Below are positions 10,901-20,610 of a DNA stretch of 64,000 nucleotides, piece by piece (within the stretch, counting starts at the first letter, position 1; each line of letters begins with the position of its first letter). Source of the stretch: Cystobasidium ongulense (Eukaryota; Basidiomycota; Cystobasidiomycetes; Cystobasidiales; Cystobasidiaceae); contig BQUP01000003.1 in the NCBI GenBank assembly GCA_022835595.1, positions 1,350,975 through 1,414,974 on the forward strand, written 5' to 3'. Both the position numbers and the translations under genes were made by a program. The notes under the pieces are model-generated. The model did no database searches and was not told the DNA's origin. It saw only the letters and a program-made list of their open reading frames with translations.

Positions 10901-11790
10901 TTAGATATTTGGCGTCTCCGTGTATTCTGATGATTTGCAGACAGATTCTTTTGGCGTCGAATTGGGTCTTATTTGGCCGGTAAGGATGTCGTAGTCGTAG
11001 CCTTCCTGTTGCCAGCGCCACACAAGCCAAGCGCGCAGCTCCTTGTCCGTTGCAACAACTCTCTTCCATTCAGGATCTGCACCTACAGGTGTTCCACGTA
11101 GCTTGTCTCGATGAAATATGCGATAGCTGTCCAAGGCGTAAGCGCCAATGCCTGGCAGATGAGCTATTTCCCAGCCTTCTCGCTCGTCGGACTGTCCGGA
11201 CATATCAGCAAATGTGCGTGCTAGCAGCGGCAGAGATCTCAAGAAAGATAACTCACCTCTGTCAAGACTTCGCCGACCTCTATATCCTTGCCTGACTGCT
11301 TAGCAGGGTAACCGACCTTCCGATATCGTCTTTCCTTGCAAGGCGGCGCAGCTAGCCATATTTGAGCCAGGTCAATGAGCCGCTTTGCACGGCGGTTATG
11401 CAGACCGATAGGTTGTATGATGAGTGTCAATTCTGACAAAACAGCGTCTGCCATCTTCTCAGGCGTAGGATACAGCGACAGGATAGTATCGAGGACGGGT
11501 CGGGCAGATCTACCCCATGTCTGGTTCCATAAAATGCTCTGAACAAGCAGATAAAACAGGTTATCTTGGATCTCTTCTTGAATAAGACCATATCGGTGAT
11601 TCGACATGGGTCGGCTAGGCTTTGGTACGGGAGACGGTGCAAGTACCTGAAAGAAACGAGAAGTTTTGACCGTGATAGTGGTTTTCTTTGTCTTCTGCTT
11701 CTTGCGAGACCCTTCTGCGAGCGATACCTCCGCCTCGTCACGTACATCATCTTGTGAGCTGCGATTCTGAGTACTTCGTGTTATCATCAC
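10901..11790 (-). CDS. MBD4-like HhH-GPD DNA glycosylase (no methyl-binding domain)
   Basis: A helix-hairpin-helix base-excision glycosylase of the MBD4 catalytic type, expected to remove T or U from G mismatches in the nucleus. The N-terminal about 60 residues are basic and disordered (SRKKQKTKKTTITVKT). The core begins YGLIQEEIQDNLFYLLVQSI and runs through LNRRAKRLIDLAQ-type helices (IGLHNRRAKRLIDLAQIWL). A GT..AG intron joins EVLTE to SDEREGWEIAHLPGIGAYA. The hairpin LPGIGAYALDSYRIF and the following ATDKELRAWLVWRWQQEG hold the catalytic aspartate region. No CpG-binding domain is present, as is usual for fungal and plant relatives. Confidence 0.85.
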
Positions 11791-11962
11791 TCAATTAGTC
11801 GGCGGCAAGTCAGTTTCCTTTTGTAGATGGAGCAAAGGCAAGCTTGTGAAGGTCACATCGGTCTCGCCACAGTACAGCCACGCCAAAAGTCGAAGAACAC
11901 CACCATCGGCATAAGAAGGGAACCAGGACGTGTAGTATACCTTCTTTCAGGCATGATGGAGT

Positions 11963-12663
11963 TTACTGTACAAGCGATGGATAGTCCTTCTCTTCACGCT
12001 TCAAATGCTTTTTCTGCCATCCCTCATTGTAGAAGAAATGACTTTGGCCGCCATTTTGTTCCCACTGCAGCTCCCCTGCCTGTTCAAGTATCTCATAAGG
12101 ATATTTGCCATCTAAAAGTAGCGTTACGTTGCTCAAATTACGACTTGGTGCAGCTCGTGATGGATCTGTAACAATGACAGCACCAATGACGGACGTCTTT
12201 TGAAAGTCGATAGACACGTTCTCTAGATGCGGATCCAGCGTCACAGTACCATAAGAGGCAGGAGAATTGATACCAGATGCTGTAGCAGTTCCAGCTGGCT
12301 CCTCGGCGTCATCTTCCAAGCGCAGTTTCAGGTTTGTAGCATTATGCACTTCGAGTGTGGTGACGACGCCTTTGCGAACGGTGACTGTGAGGTCAGTGAC
12401 GTCGTCTGAGGCAGAAAGTCACTCAGTATACATCGTCTGCCTGGCTGTATAATCCTGCGATATCGGCCTATCTCACGGATAACCAGTTTCGCGACAGCGG
12501 TGTTCACGGTGTAGCTACCACCAGCAGCGCTCGTCTTCTTTCCATCAAGGTCTTGAAAGACGAGAAGCGTCTTGGATGTCAGCTCCAGCACCGAAGGTGA
12601 GTCTGCCGTCTGCAGACGGAGGCGTTCGAATCGTGCAGACAGGTCCAGATTAGAGGATATCAT
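11963..12663 (-). CDS. Small protein resembling the CAP C-terminal (CARP) beta-helix
   Basis: Two exons joined by an intron with GTGAGA donor and CTCAG acceptor (about 12383-12468) give a protein of about 200 residues. Its centre is a ladder of short beta-strands: AVAKLVIHDVTDLTVTV, then VVTTLEVHNATNLKLRL, GTVTLDPHLENVSIDF and GAVIVTDPSR. This spacing recalls the right-handed beta-helix of cyclase-associated protein C-termini (CARP domain) and, more distantly, tubulin cofactor C. The end, FFYNEGWQKKHLKREEKDY, is charged. I chose the ATG at 12663 (MISSNLDLSARFERL); an upstream exon near 12760 is possible. The fold is inferred from pattern alone and no function is assigned. Confidence 0.42.
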
Positions 12664-12899
12664 CAGATCTTCCGTATCTCGTGTTATAACGTGAGCCGAA
12701 TGAATAGCGTCGACAGACTGCTTACCACGACATAGGGCGCTGGACGAGGGGCAAAACTGATGTTCGGTAGCATCGTTAGCGAGAGAATGATGAATGCGCG
12801 AAGACACAAGCTGCAGAGGAGCTGGAAAGAATCATATAATGCCTATTTCCCGATCAAATCTATGGCGTAGATATAACTCTCAATCATGTTACAACGCGT

Positions 12900-15800
12900 C
12901 TACCGTTCGTTTCTGGCAGGAAGAGGCTTGATGCGCATTCTACGTATCACTTCCTCTATCTCAGGGTGAACAGGAGCTACAGGCTGTCCGACTTCGCCAT
13001 CATCCGTTTTCGAGCCGCTCTCCACCCCTTCCAATATCGCCTTCCAGCTTTCCAATTCCTCCAATTCCACATCTAGCGCTTTAGCAACGTTCGAGATATA
13101 CGCTAGGTCGCTTGCAAGCTGCGCCTCTCCGTGCTTGCTGATGTATCGTATCGAAGCTAGCGATTCCTTCACCAGATGGTTCAGCACCGACCGTGTGAGG
13201 GACGATAGCCAAGTCGAGATGACAAGTTCAGCACTGAGTGCCTCGCTTTGCTGTTCAATCCCTTGAGTCGTCCCTGCTGGACTCGACATCGAATAGCTAG
13301 AATGATGCGACAGATTTGGAGACACTCGGTTTGACAGGCTAATCCCTTGTGGCTCTGTCAATTTCGATGGCAGGAACTCGTTCCCTACTATGCTCATCCT
13401 ATGACCGTGCCTACTCATCAAGTGCTGAGGACTTGCTAAGGGAACGTTTCCAATACCCACTCCTGCGGACTGACCATGCTCTTTGCGCAAATGCTGGACT
13501 GTCTCCGCATCTAAACCAGGTAAGGTATCAAGCGAAAAGCCCAATGCGTCATCCTCTGCATAGACTTCAAAAAGACCGGGAAGATTGAAGAGGCCTTCTC
13601 CAACATGAGTGATCGTCTCGGAAGGGGAGAGCGAAAATGTAGGTATCTGGAGATCGAACGCGGCTCCACGACTATCATGGCGTGTATCAGATCCTTGACT
13701 CCAAACAGTCAAGGTAGGGTACCTGTCCAGAGCCTGAATGAGGGGCGCCAGTATAGTGTTGTGCAGAAACAGCTGGGATGCGCGCGTCAGGTCGATACTT
13801 GCTGACCTGGCTTTAACGAAAAGGGTAGGAGCATCACCTGCTTGAGGATTCTGGTGATGTTGATCTATGCTATCCACCAGGCTGCTGAGCGCTGCAGAAT
13901 TGAGCGTCGACTGCCAAAGCAACACGAGCGCGCCTTTGCTGGTGCCTGGGACAACTTGCGATAGCGGGTCGATGCGGGCTTCTTTCATCAGATTTGCAAC
14001 ATCAACCAGTCTTGCAGTGACCTTCGTTTCTAGAGTGCCGATACGGCTCCATATTGTCCTACTCGCATCAAGCAGACGTAATGCTAGTTGGAAAGTAGCC
14101 CAATCTTCCTGAGAATACTCTATTGAGCCATCGCCATCAGATGACGCATTTATTGATCTCCGCCGCCGCGTTCGCATGTCCACAGCTCGGCTCAAAGTGT
14201 CTCTCTCCTTATGTAAGAAAGTCTTGACTATCATATCAACGGCTTCAACGTACGCGGCTGCGCCGTAGCCATGCGTCAGGGCCATACATCGCCCCATGGC
14301 TTCTTCTGCCAATGCAAAGACACCAAGACACTGATCTAGCAAGGTCTTAGCCACATTCTTCTTCTGATTAGACGAAGCGCCATCATCGTCGTTGTCGTCC
14401 GCTATAGAAGCCGAGCTGAGTAGGAAGGCCGTCGCATCTTGTCCGGAAGTCAACCGGGCAATTTCACTATTCAAGAGTCTAGTTTCGAGATCCGCATATT
14501 CAGCTTGCCAATCCAGAAAAGGTTCGAAGAGAGAGGTCTCCCAAGCTCGAACAGGTTCTGATGTTTCTGCTATTGACATACGGCCGTGTGGACTGATGAC
14601 AGAGCCGTTCAAATGAGGAGGACCGGCGCCCAAGGTACCTAGACCGCCTCGACTATGCCGCCGAGAGATCGACATTGCTTTACTTTGCCGTCGAATGCGC
14701 TTGAGGGCGCTGCTTGGAGGGGCACCAGGTGTCGGAGGCCCAGCCTCTGAAGAGATAGAACCGCGTTGAGGTGTAGAGGGTGGAAGTGTAGGTGTAGAAG
14801 GCAACAAAGCAGCTGACATCCGAGAAAAGATGCGATCTACTGCGATTGAAAACTCCTCTGTGCTATGGTATATCTTGATCAACTCATTGAGAAGTTGTGG
14901 GCCATGCGAGTTTGACAGGTCCGATATGCGTTGTGGAAGTGATGGGACGAGAGTGTCAATTGTGCTTTGTAAGAAGGATGAAAGTGTATCGAGAGGGTCT
15001 GGAAATATGGCGGGGATCTGAATTCTCTCCTCGTTGAGAGAGTTTTGTAAGCGGGTGTAGAAGTTGGGTAGATATATCGAGAACGGCACTGGTGGGACGG
15101 GCGAAGACGGACGTGATGGTAATGACGATACCTCTGCACTATTTACACTTGGACAGTCGAGCAGCTTGGCGTACTGCCAGTCGTTGAGAAGATGAGTCCG
15201 ACGAGAGCCAAAGTAGTAGTTCCTGAATTCTGTTTCACGCTGTATCTGTCCGAAAATAGCATAGTAGTTCTTGCATGCATTGACATCGCGAGCATTGATA
15301 GCAGTAACGAGACTTGCCGACAGACCAGCTTCGAGACCATTTTGTAACGAGACCATGAGAGAACGACGTTGTTCATATTCTGGGCTGTTTTGAAAGACAA
15401 TCATGCTCTTGTTCGCTTCCGCTAGCCGTTCTGCGGCTTTTGCATAGCTTTGTTCTTGTACGAGAGCAGTGACTTCGCTTTCTAGGGTCGACCAGGCTTC
15501 AGCTTCGCGAAGGACGTCGCGAGCAGCTTCCATGCGGGTCTTGATGGTGTCCAGGACCTTTAGCCGGTGCATGACCTGCGAGGTCTCGTTGTGCGCGGCA
15601 GCCTCGACGCTGCGTTTGCGTATGCTTTCGAGTGTGAAGCGGAGGAGAACGACATTCTCACGCATGAGCTGGAGGTCAAAGGTCAGTCTTGGGACGGATC
15701 TCGAGACCTCTTCGATAGCGCGTTCGACCTGGGCGGAGGTGTCCTGGCAGGCGTGTTCGAGGACGCCAAGCAGGCTGGCGAGCTTTGTATCCAATTCGGG

Positions 15801-16010
15801 GAGGGGAATACTGCTCGACGAGGGATCCAACAAGCTGCTGCCATTCATGCTTGCGTCTGGGTTGTTATTGCGGGCATCGCTGAGCAGCAAGTCGTTGATG
15901 AGTGCGGCTTCATCCTCAAAGTCGGCGAGGGCCGCCAGGTCCAGCGGCGGCTCGTTGATAGTGAGTGAAAGCTCGTCGTTGTGCGTCGCTATCGAGACGT
16001 CGCCGTCCAT
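12900..16010 (-). CDS. COG7: Conserved oligomeric Golgi complex subunit 7 (COG7)
   Basis: A 1,036-residue tethering protein of lobe B of the COG complex, acting in retrograde intra-Golgi vesicle traffic. It begins MDGDVSIATHNDELSL with an acidic leader, then a coiled-coil region (TKLASLLGVLEHACQDTSAQ and onward). It continues through NYYAIFGQIQRETEFRNYYF and SRRTHLLNDW, which fit the COG7 N-terminal helical bundle. A disordered Ser/Pro insert lies near residues 410-480 (PSTPTLPPSTPQRG). Length, helical make-up and motif order suit COG7; a yeast Cog7-like sequence would be much shorter. The gene has no intron in 3.1 kb although nearly all neighbours are split. It diverges from the LIM gene across a short shared promoter. 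Confidence 0.78.
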   Translation of the reverse strand: MDGDVSIATHNDELSLTINEPPLDLAALADFEDEAALINDLLLSDARNNNPDASMNGSSLLDPSSSSIPLPELDTKLASLLGVLEHACQDTSAQVERAIEEVSRSVPRLTFDLQLMRENVVLLRFTLESIRKRSVEAAAHNETSQVMHRLKVLDTIKTRMEAARDVLREAEAWSTLESEVTALVQEQSYAKAAERLAEANKSMIVFQNSPEYEQRRSLMVSLQNGLEAGLSASLVTAINARDVNACKNYYAIFGQIQRETEFRNYYFGSRRTHLLNDWQYAKLLDCPSVNSAEVSSLPSRPSSPVPPVPFSIYLPNFYTRLQNSLNEERIQIPAIFPDPLDTLSSFLQSTIDTLVPSLPQRISDLSNSHGPQLLNELIKIYHSTEEFSIAVDRIFSRMSAALLPSTPTLPPSTPQRGSISSEAGPPTPGAPPSSALKRIRRQSKAMSISRRHSRGGLGTLGAGPPHLNGSVISPHGRMSIAETSEPVRAWETSLFEPFLDWQAEYADLETRLLNSEIARLTSGQDATAFLLSSASIADDNDDDGASSNQKKNVAKTLLDQCLGVFALAEEAMGRCMALTHGYGAAAYVEAVDMIVKTFLHKERDTLSRAVDMRTRRRRSINASSDGDGSIEYSQEDWATFQLALRLLDASRTIWSRIGTLETKVTARLVDVANLMKEARIDPLSQVVPGTSKGALVLLWQSTLNSAALSSLVDSIDQHHQNPQAGDAPTLFVKARSASIDLTRASQLFLHNTILAPLIQALDRYPTLTVWSQGSDTRHDSRGAAFDLQIPTFSLSPSETITHVGEGLFNLPGLFEVYAEDDALGFSLDTLPGLDAETVQHLRKEHGQSAGVGIGNVPLASPQHLMSRHGHRMSIVGNEFLPSKLTEPQGISLSNRVSPNLSHHSSYSMSSPAGTTQGIEQQSEALSAELVISTWLSSLTRSVLNHLVKESLASIRYISKHGEAQLASDLAYISNVAKALDVELEELESWKAILEGVESGSKTDDGEVGQPVAPVHPEIEEVIRRMRIKPLPARNER

Positions 16011-16311
16011 AGTGTGCAGTCCTGTGCCATAGTTATCAGATGGTGTACACCTGCAGCGTGAACAGCGAGCAAGCTTACACGTGTGAGAGAGCCGCGTGCA
16101 GGTGTCTCTCTAGATGAGCATGTGTGGCTTGTAGAGGGATGTGTTATCCAGCTTGTCCACTGCAATGCTTGCACTCGAGGTGGATGATGTTGATGATGTT
16201 GATGATGGTCAAGAAGCAAGTCGCGACCACTTCAACTCGCTCCACCTCGACTCTGCTCCAACAGCAACGAGCACAAGGGCCGTCAACGAGAAGGCTGTAC
16301 AGATAGGACAG
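16011..16311. promoter_or_regulatory. Divergent promoter between COG7 and the LIM gene
   Basis: About 300 bases between the COG7 start and the preferred LIM start. It contains an imperfect GATGTT/GATGAT repeat near 16184-16210. An in-frame ATG at 16165 could extend the LIM protein N-terminus by 49 residues (MLALEVDDVDDVDDG); the choice cannot be settled by eye. Confidence 0.45.
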
Positions 16312-17917
16312 ATGTACACCTCACCCCCTGCAAAGAAGCCATCCGCGTACAAGGCTGCACCTCGCACATTTGTGACGAGCGCGCCGCAGTGTCCACGGTG
16401 TGACAAGGTGGGTGGACAGACAGGACGGAGCAGTCTAGCTGCAGTTGACGCACTGCGGACCTGCTGGTGATGATGCTGAGTACTTGCAATCCACCCGCAG
16501 TCCGTCTACGCCGCTGAACAGGTCCTAGGGCCTGGGGGGAGAGTAAGCTGCCACTGCAATAAGCGGCGACGAGGAAGGACTCGCGCTGATGCCATCCTCC
16601 AGGAATACCACAAGCCATGCCTCACCTGCATCGCGTGCAAGCGGACAGTCCAGCCAGGCAGCTTCCAGGAGCATGAAGGTGATGTGAGTGGCGTACCATC
16701 CATCCACTCTGCATTCACAGGATAGCTGACAGCACACACACACACACACACAGCCATACTGCAAGCACTGCTATGCAAAGCATCACGGCCCCAAAGGTGG
16801 GTTGCCACTTCCGGGCTTCAGGTGGCTCAAGTCACGGACAATCTGACCACAACAACACATACATCCAGGACTCGGATACGGCGGCGCAATGACTGGCGAC
16901 TATGTGGACCCAATACTCAGTCGCTCGCCGTACTCGTCCCCAGCTCGAAGTGGGACCTATGGCAGCCATCGCAGTAGCGGCGCCTTCAATGAGCCGCCGG
17001 CATCGCGATATGCCAGCCACGAATCTCCAACCAAGGACAGTCAGGCTTCATCCTCGGCAGCATTCAATTCCATCTCACGGACCAGTATCGATTCGCCTAT
17101 GGGTATGTATCGCTCGTCGAGGTTGCAGGAAATGGAAGACGTCAGTATGGAAGGGGACAGCAGACGTACTTCAGAAGAAAGCAACCGCCGCATCAACGCA
17201 GACCAACAAGCCGAAGCGCCCGACTTTGACGATGACGCTCCACGAGCCAGTTCATCCACTTCGCCTGTTAAATCCCGCACTCTACCATCAGCCTCAGCTT
17301 CCTTCCGCGGGTCGCCATTAAAGCAGTCTGTGCCGACCGAACTACCACCTCACCCTTCACCAACCTCGAGACGCCCAATAAGTCCAACATCGTCAATAGG
17401 GACGTCGGCTACTTCGTCCTCTGGTCCAAGTGCAGATAATGTGGGAGTAGGCTTCAAATCAAACTTAGGCCTCTTGAATAGCTCTGGCCCCGATCTGTGC
17501 AGACGATGTCAGAAGGCTGTCTATTTTGCAGAGCAGGTCATGGCAGGCGGGCACAAGTGAGTTGCATTGAACAGCTGGATTCAATCCTTTTCATGATCTC
17601 GACTGATATTTGGAATTCCGGTCTAGATGGCACAAGCGATGTCTTCGATGTGCGAAATGTAATAAAGCACTGGATTCACATCTCCACGAGAGAGAGAATC
17701 TTCCGTACGTGGTCGATTTTATATCACCTTTTCTGCTATGTACCTGCTGACTCGAGCTTGCTGAATCTCAAAGGTATTGCAAGCGATGCTACGATGATCA
17801 ATGGGGCTTGAAAAGCCAAGGATTCGTGCTGGTATGTCGTCCTCGTCCTTGGAACAAGTTGACGCGCATCGCGCCCTGACCTTTGGTCACTCTTCGCAGC
17901 GGCCTGGTCTGTATTGA
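16312..17917 (+). CDS. Two-LIM-domain protein (CRP/paxillin-like zinc-finger adaptor)
   Basis: A zinc-binding adaptor expected at the actin cytoskeleton or in the nucleus. Splicing rebuilds two LIM domains. LIM1 starts APQCPRCDKSVYAAEQV, continues EYHKPCLTCIACKRTV and closes DPYCKHCYAKHHGPKG. LIM2 starts LCRRCQKAVYFAEQVM, continues WHKRCLRCAKCNKAL and ends PYCKRCYDDQWGLKSQ. Between them lie about 200 disordered Ser/Pro-rich residues (17,000-17,450 region). The C-terminus is GFVLRPGLY. At least eight exons are needed. One intron (16684-16753) ends in a CA dinucleotide repeat that supplies the acceptor AG. Eight zinc ligands per domain appear intact. The start is uncertain: 16312 is preferred and 16165 is the alternative. 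Confidence 0.83.
16733..16753 (+). repeat. CA dinucleotide microsatellite forming a 3' splice site
   Basis: Ten CA units followed directly by G. The last CA plus G makes the CAG acceptor of the third LIM-gene intron; the next exon begins CCATACTGC (Pro-Tyr-Cys of LIM1). Confidence 0.75.
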
Positions 17918-18178
17918 GCGGCACGAGACGCCTTGTGTACTGATCTTCTTCCCTGTTGCTGCATGCTTGAGTGTCGTTGTATAAAGCTTGGCCTGGAGAG
18001 GGATAGCTCCTGCTTATGTCACCCCTCCTGTTGTCGCGCAAGTAGCCAATGTAGCCTAATTCGAACGTTCTCTGTCTATAGCGACGCGGTTCTGCGAGCT
18101 TTTTCAAGTTGCTTGAATCAGCCTCCGTTCTGGACAGCAAACGCCGTTGGCAGAGGGAACACACCAATGCAGTCCTCT

Positions 18179-18523
18179 TCATTGTTCGTCATCTTGTTCA
18201 TCTTCATCGCTACTCTCTCCCTCTGCGTCTTCAGCAGCAGCTGCCTTTTTCAGCTTTCTCCTCTCGTCTGCTTCTTTTGCAACTCTCGTCTCTTTGGCCT
18301 TTTCCAGTTCACCAATCTCATCCTTCCACTGCGTCAAGGTAGCGTTTGTCTCGTTCCTTGCCTTGTCCAAAGCCTCGCTCAGGCTTGAGAGGTCTGTCAC
18401 TGGGATTTGGACGGTGCGCTTTGCAGCGAGTGTGCTGCTTGCATCCGACGGGACGGAGATGGAGTACGCAATGGTGATGCCTGGCTGGCCTGCAGCTGAC
18501 AAAGTACTGTCTTGATTTGCCAT
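18179..18523 (-). CDS. Possible KEOPS subunit Gon7-like small protein
   Basis: A single-exon protein of 114 residues from MANQDSTLSAAGQPG. The first half is beta-like (ITIAYSISVPSDASSTL), followed by one helix with the pattern LSEALDKARNETNATLTQW and a charged coiled coil. The tail is acidic (EGESSDEDEQDDEQ). Fungal Gon7, the small helper of the KEOPS tRNA t6A-synthesis complex, has this size, a helix containing 'N..LT' and an acidic C-terminus. I base the suggestion on this layout only. A generic small acidic coiled-coil protein remains possible. An in-frame ATG further upstream (18559) would add 12 residues. Confidence 0.4.
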   Translation of the reverse strand: MANQDSTLSAAGQPGITIAYSISVPSDASSTLAAKRTVQIPVTDLSSLSEALDKARNETNATLTQWKDEIGELEKAKETRVAKEADERRKLKKAAAAEDAEGESSDEDEQDDEQ

Positions 18524-18984
18524 CTTGTAATTGAGGTGTTCTGGACGTGATTTGTGCAAAGCAAAGAGGCCTCTTCACTCTGACGGAATTGCAAAAGGCC
18601 TTGAAATAGTGGCAAGACTGGTAGATTTCAAATACAAGTTGCAGCGACTACCGAATGGTACAGTGTAGTGTGCATTTAAAGAGTGGCCTTTCAGAGTTCA
18701 GACTGATTCAGACAGACGATTAGGACTCTTTCGGAACTAGAAAAGGAATATTACAATGACAGATTACATATGGTATGGAAGGAAGAAGAAAGAACACCAA
18801 AGGCACTGTGTCTCGATATATATGTCATCAAGTGTATGGTTCAGAAGAGAAAGTCGCCCCTCAGGCTTGGTCCTTGTCTTGTGGCCCACAAGCTTGTTCT
18901 CGGAACCGTCTAAGATGGACACTTCAAAGCATTCTCAAGCATGTGGCCTGAATATCTTGCAATAGGCAGACAGGGAGAGCCTGC
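18524..18984. other. Gene-free stretch between GON7 candidate and SWIB gene
   Basis: 461 bases holding the 3' end of the SWIB gene and the promoter of the small acidic protein. No convincing coding or repeat signal is seen. Confidence 0.45.
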
Positions 18985-20416
18985 TCATCCATCGATCGGG
19001 CTGACATTTTTCGTAAGGTACTGTGTGTTCAGACTTTTAGCATCAGAGCATCTAAGCAGGAGCGAGTGGGACAAGCTGACCTTATTCATGCTAAACATTG
19101 TCATCTTCTCAACTCCAAATATATCCTTGAAAGTGTCATCATTGATGATGCTTTCAGTGAGCCACCGCAAAGTCGAAGATCAAACACAGAACTATTAGCA
19201 TGCCGTATCCTACATCAGTGAAATGCCAAACACTCACTCGGATCTCTTGTTCGGGTCTTGCAGATCATGTTCACGTATATACTCCCACAACCTCTTGACA
19301 ATCTTTGGCCGCGACATCTGCAAATCGCATCAAGAGTCCATCCGCAGCAAAATTGTAGGTAAAATGTCATGTGGATGTGTCGAATTAGTTATCACGTGAC
19401 TGAATAGCTGTCTCCGCTAATAATGACATGAGGTGGCACTTACAGTAGGTACACCACAGACCTTTTGCAGAGGTTCACTGAGTGCCAGTTCTTTGTTGTA
19501 TCCACCTCCACTTCCACCACCGCCGCCACCACCGCTACTTGTCTTCTTTTTCTTTTTCTTCGGAGCTGCATCGCTCGCACTTTCACTTGAATCGGCTTTG
19601 CTATTGCTTCGCTCTTCCCCATCAAGATCACTGTCATCGATATATGCTTTACTCCTATATCTCTTGCTGGTGCCGTTTCCGGATGCACTAGCTTTCGAAG
19701 TACTCGCTTTGCCGCGTTTCGTCTTCTTGGTTATTCGCGACGCACCCCCCCTGGTCGCTCTCCCACCTGCGCTAGCATTATTAAACTCTTCTTGCAGTTT
19801 ACGCGCGTATTCTTCGTCTGCTGTCAGTGCTGCGGTAGCCATGCTTAGAGGAACATTGGGTGATGAAGCTGGAAGGGACGAGGATGCCACTGCCGACGAG
19901 GTTAATCTCTTCTTCTGCGGCGACTGTTTGATGTGCTGAGGACGACTAGGTTCCGCTTCGCTTTCAGATGCTGATGCGTCTTCGTCGTTGTCAGATGCTG
20001 CACTCTCTTCGGGTTGCTGCTGCTGTATGCGGTCTCGCTGTGAGCCACCAGCACCGGAGTGTACATTTCGCTGGGCTGACTGGCCAGACGCGACGTGTTC
20101 TGTGCTATCACGGGTTGGAGTAGGGTCATTACTTGCTTGTGCTTGTTGCGATACTGCTCCGGCTGCTGTTGCGATGCGGTTGAATGCGTCGATGATGAGC
20201 GAGTCTATGGCCTGCAATGCATGGAAAGGACATCAGCAGCGTGTGCATGCTGAACCTACGCATATCATGACCCACCTCCTTGTTCTCCTTGACCAGCACA
20301 GCTCCAAACGACTCTGCCAGCACCTTGCGGACCTTCTTGCTCGAGATGGTGGCCAGGTCGACGTCGGGCGCAGTGAGGATGCGGCGGATGTGTTCGGTGA
20401 CGGCGTGGATGTCCAT
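18985..20416 (-). CDS. DEK_C / SWIB-MDM2 domain protein (Tri1/Uaf30-like)
   Basis: A nuclear protein related to yeast Tri1 and to Uaf30, a subunit of the RNA polymerase I upstream activation factor. Exon 1 from MDIHAVTEHIRRIL holds a DEK C-terminal domain (VRKVLAESFGAVLVKENKE, then SLIIDAFNRIA). A disordered, acidic and Lys-rich linker of about 200 residues follows, including a KKKKKK run and a Gly stretch (GGGGGGGSGGG). The SWIB domain is split over several exons: LSEPLQKVCGVPT, MSRPKIVKRLWEYIREHDLQ, DDTFKDIFGVEKMTMFSMNK and a last exon YLTKNVSPIDG. All joins are in frame with GT..AG introns. The upstream HUT1 gene is divergent, 194 bp away. Confidence 0.9.
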
Positions 20417-20610
20417 GTTGGTGGTAATAGCTATCAGATCGTGATGCTCATGTCCTTGTACTTGTAGTAATTGGAATTGTAATATAGTTGAAATGGTAGA
20501 AAGCAAAAGGCAATCGAAATAGTAGACTCCATTAACACCTTTAAAAGTGAAGCTCTTTCTCTTATCAACGCATTCTATCCTACTCTCCAACAACACCAGA
20601 TTCGCTGACC

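Noticed and set aside
15469-16032. 187-codon plus-strand frame opposite the 5' half of COG7
   Set aside because: It is the Ser/Arg-rich shadow of the COG7 coding strand.
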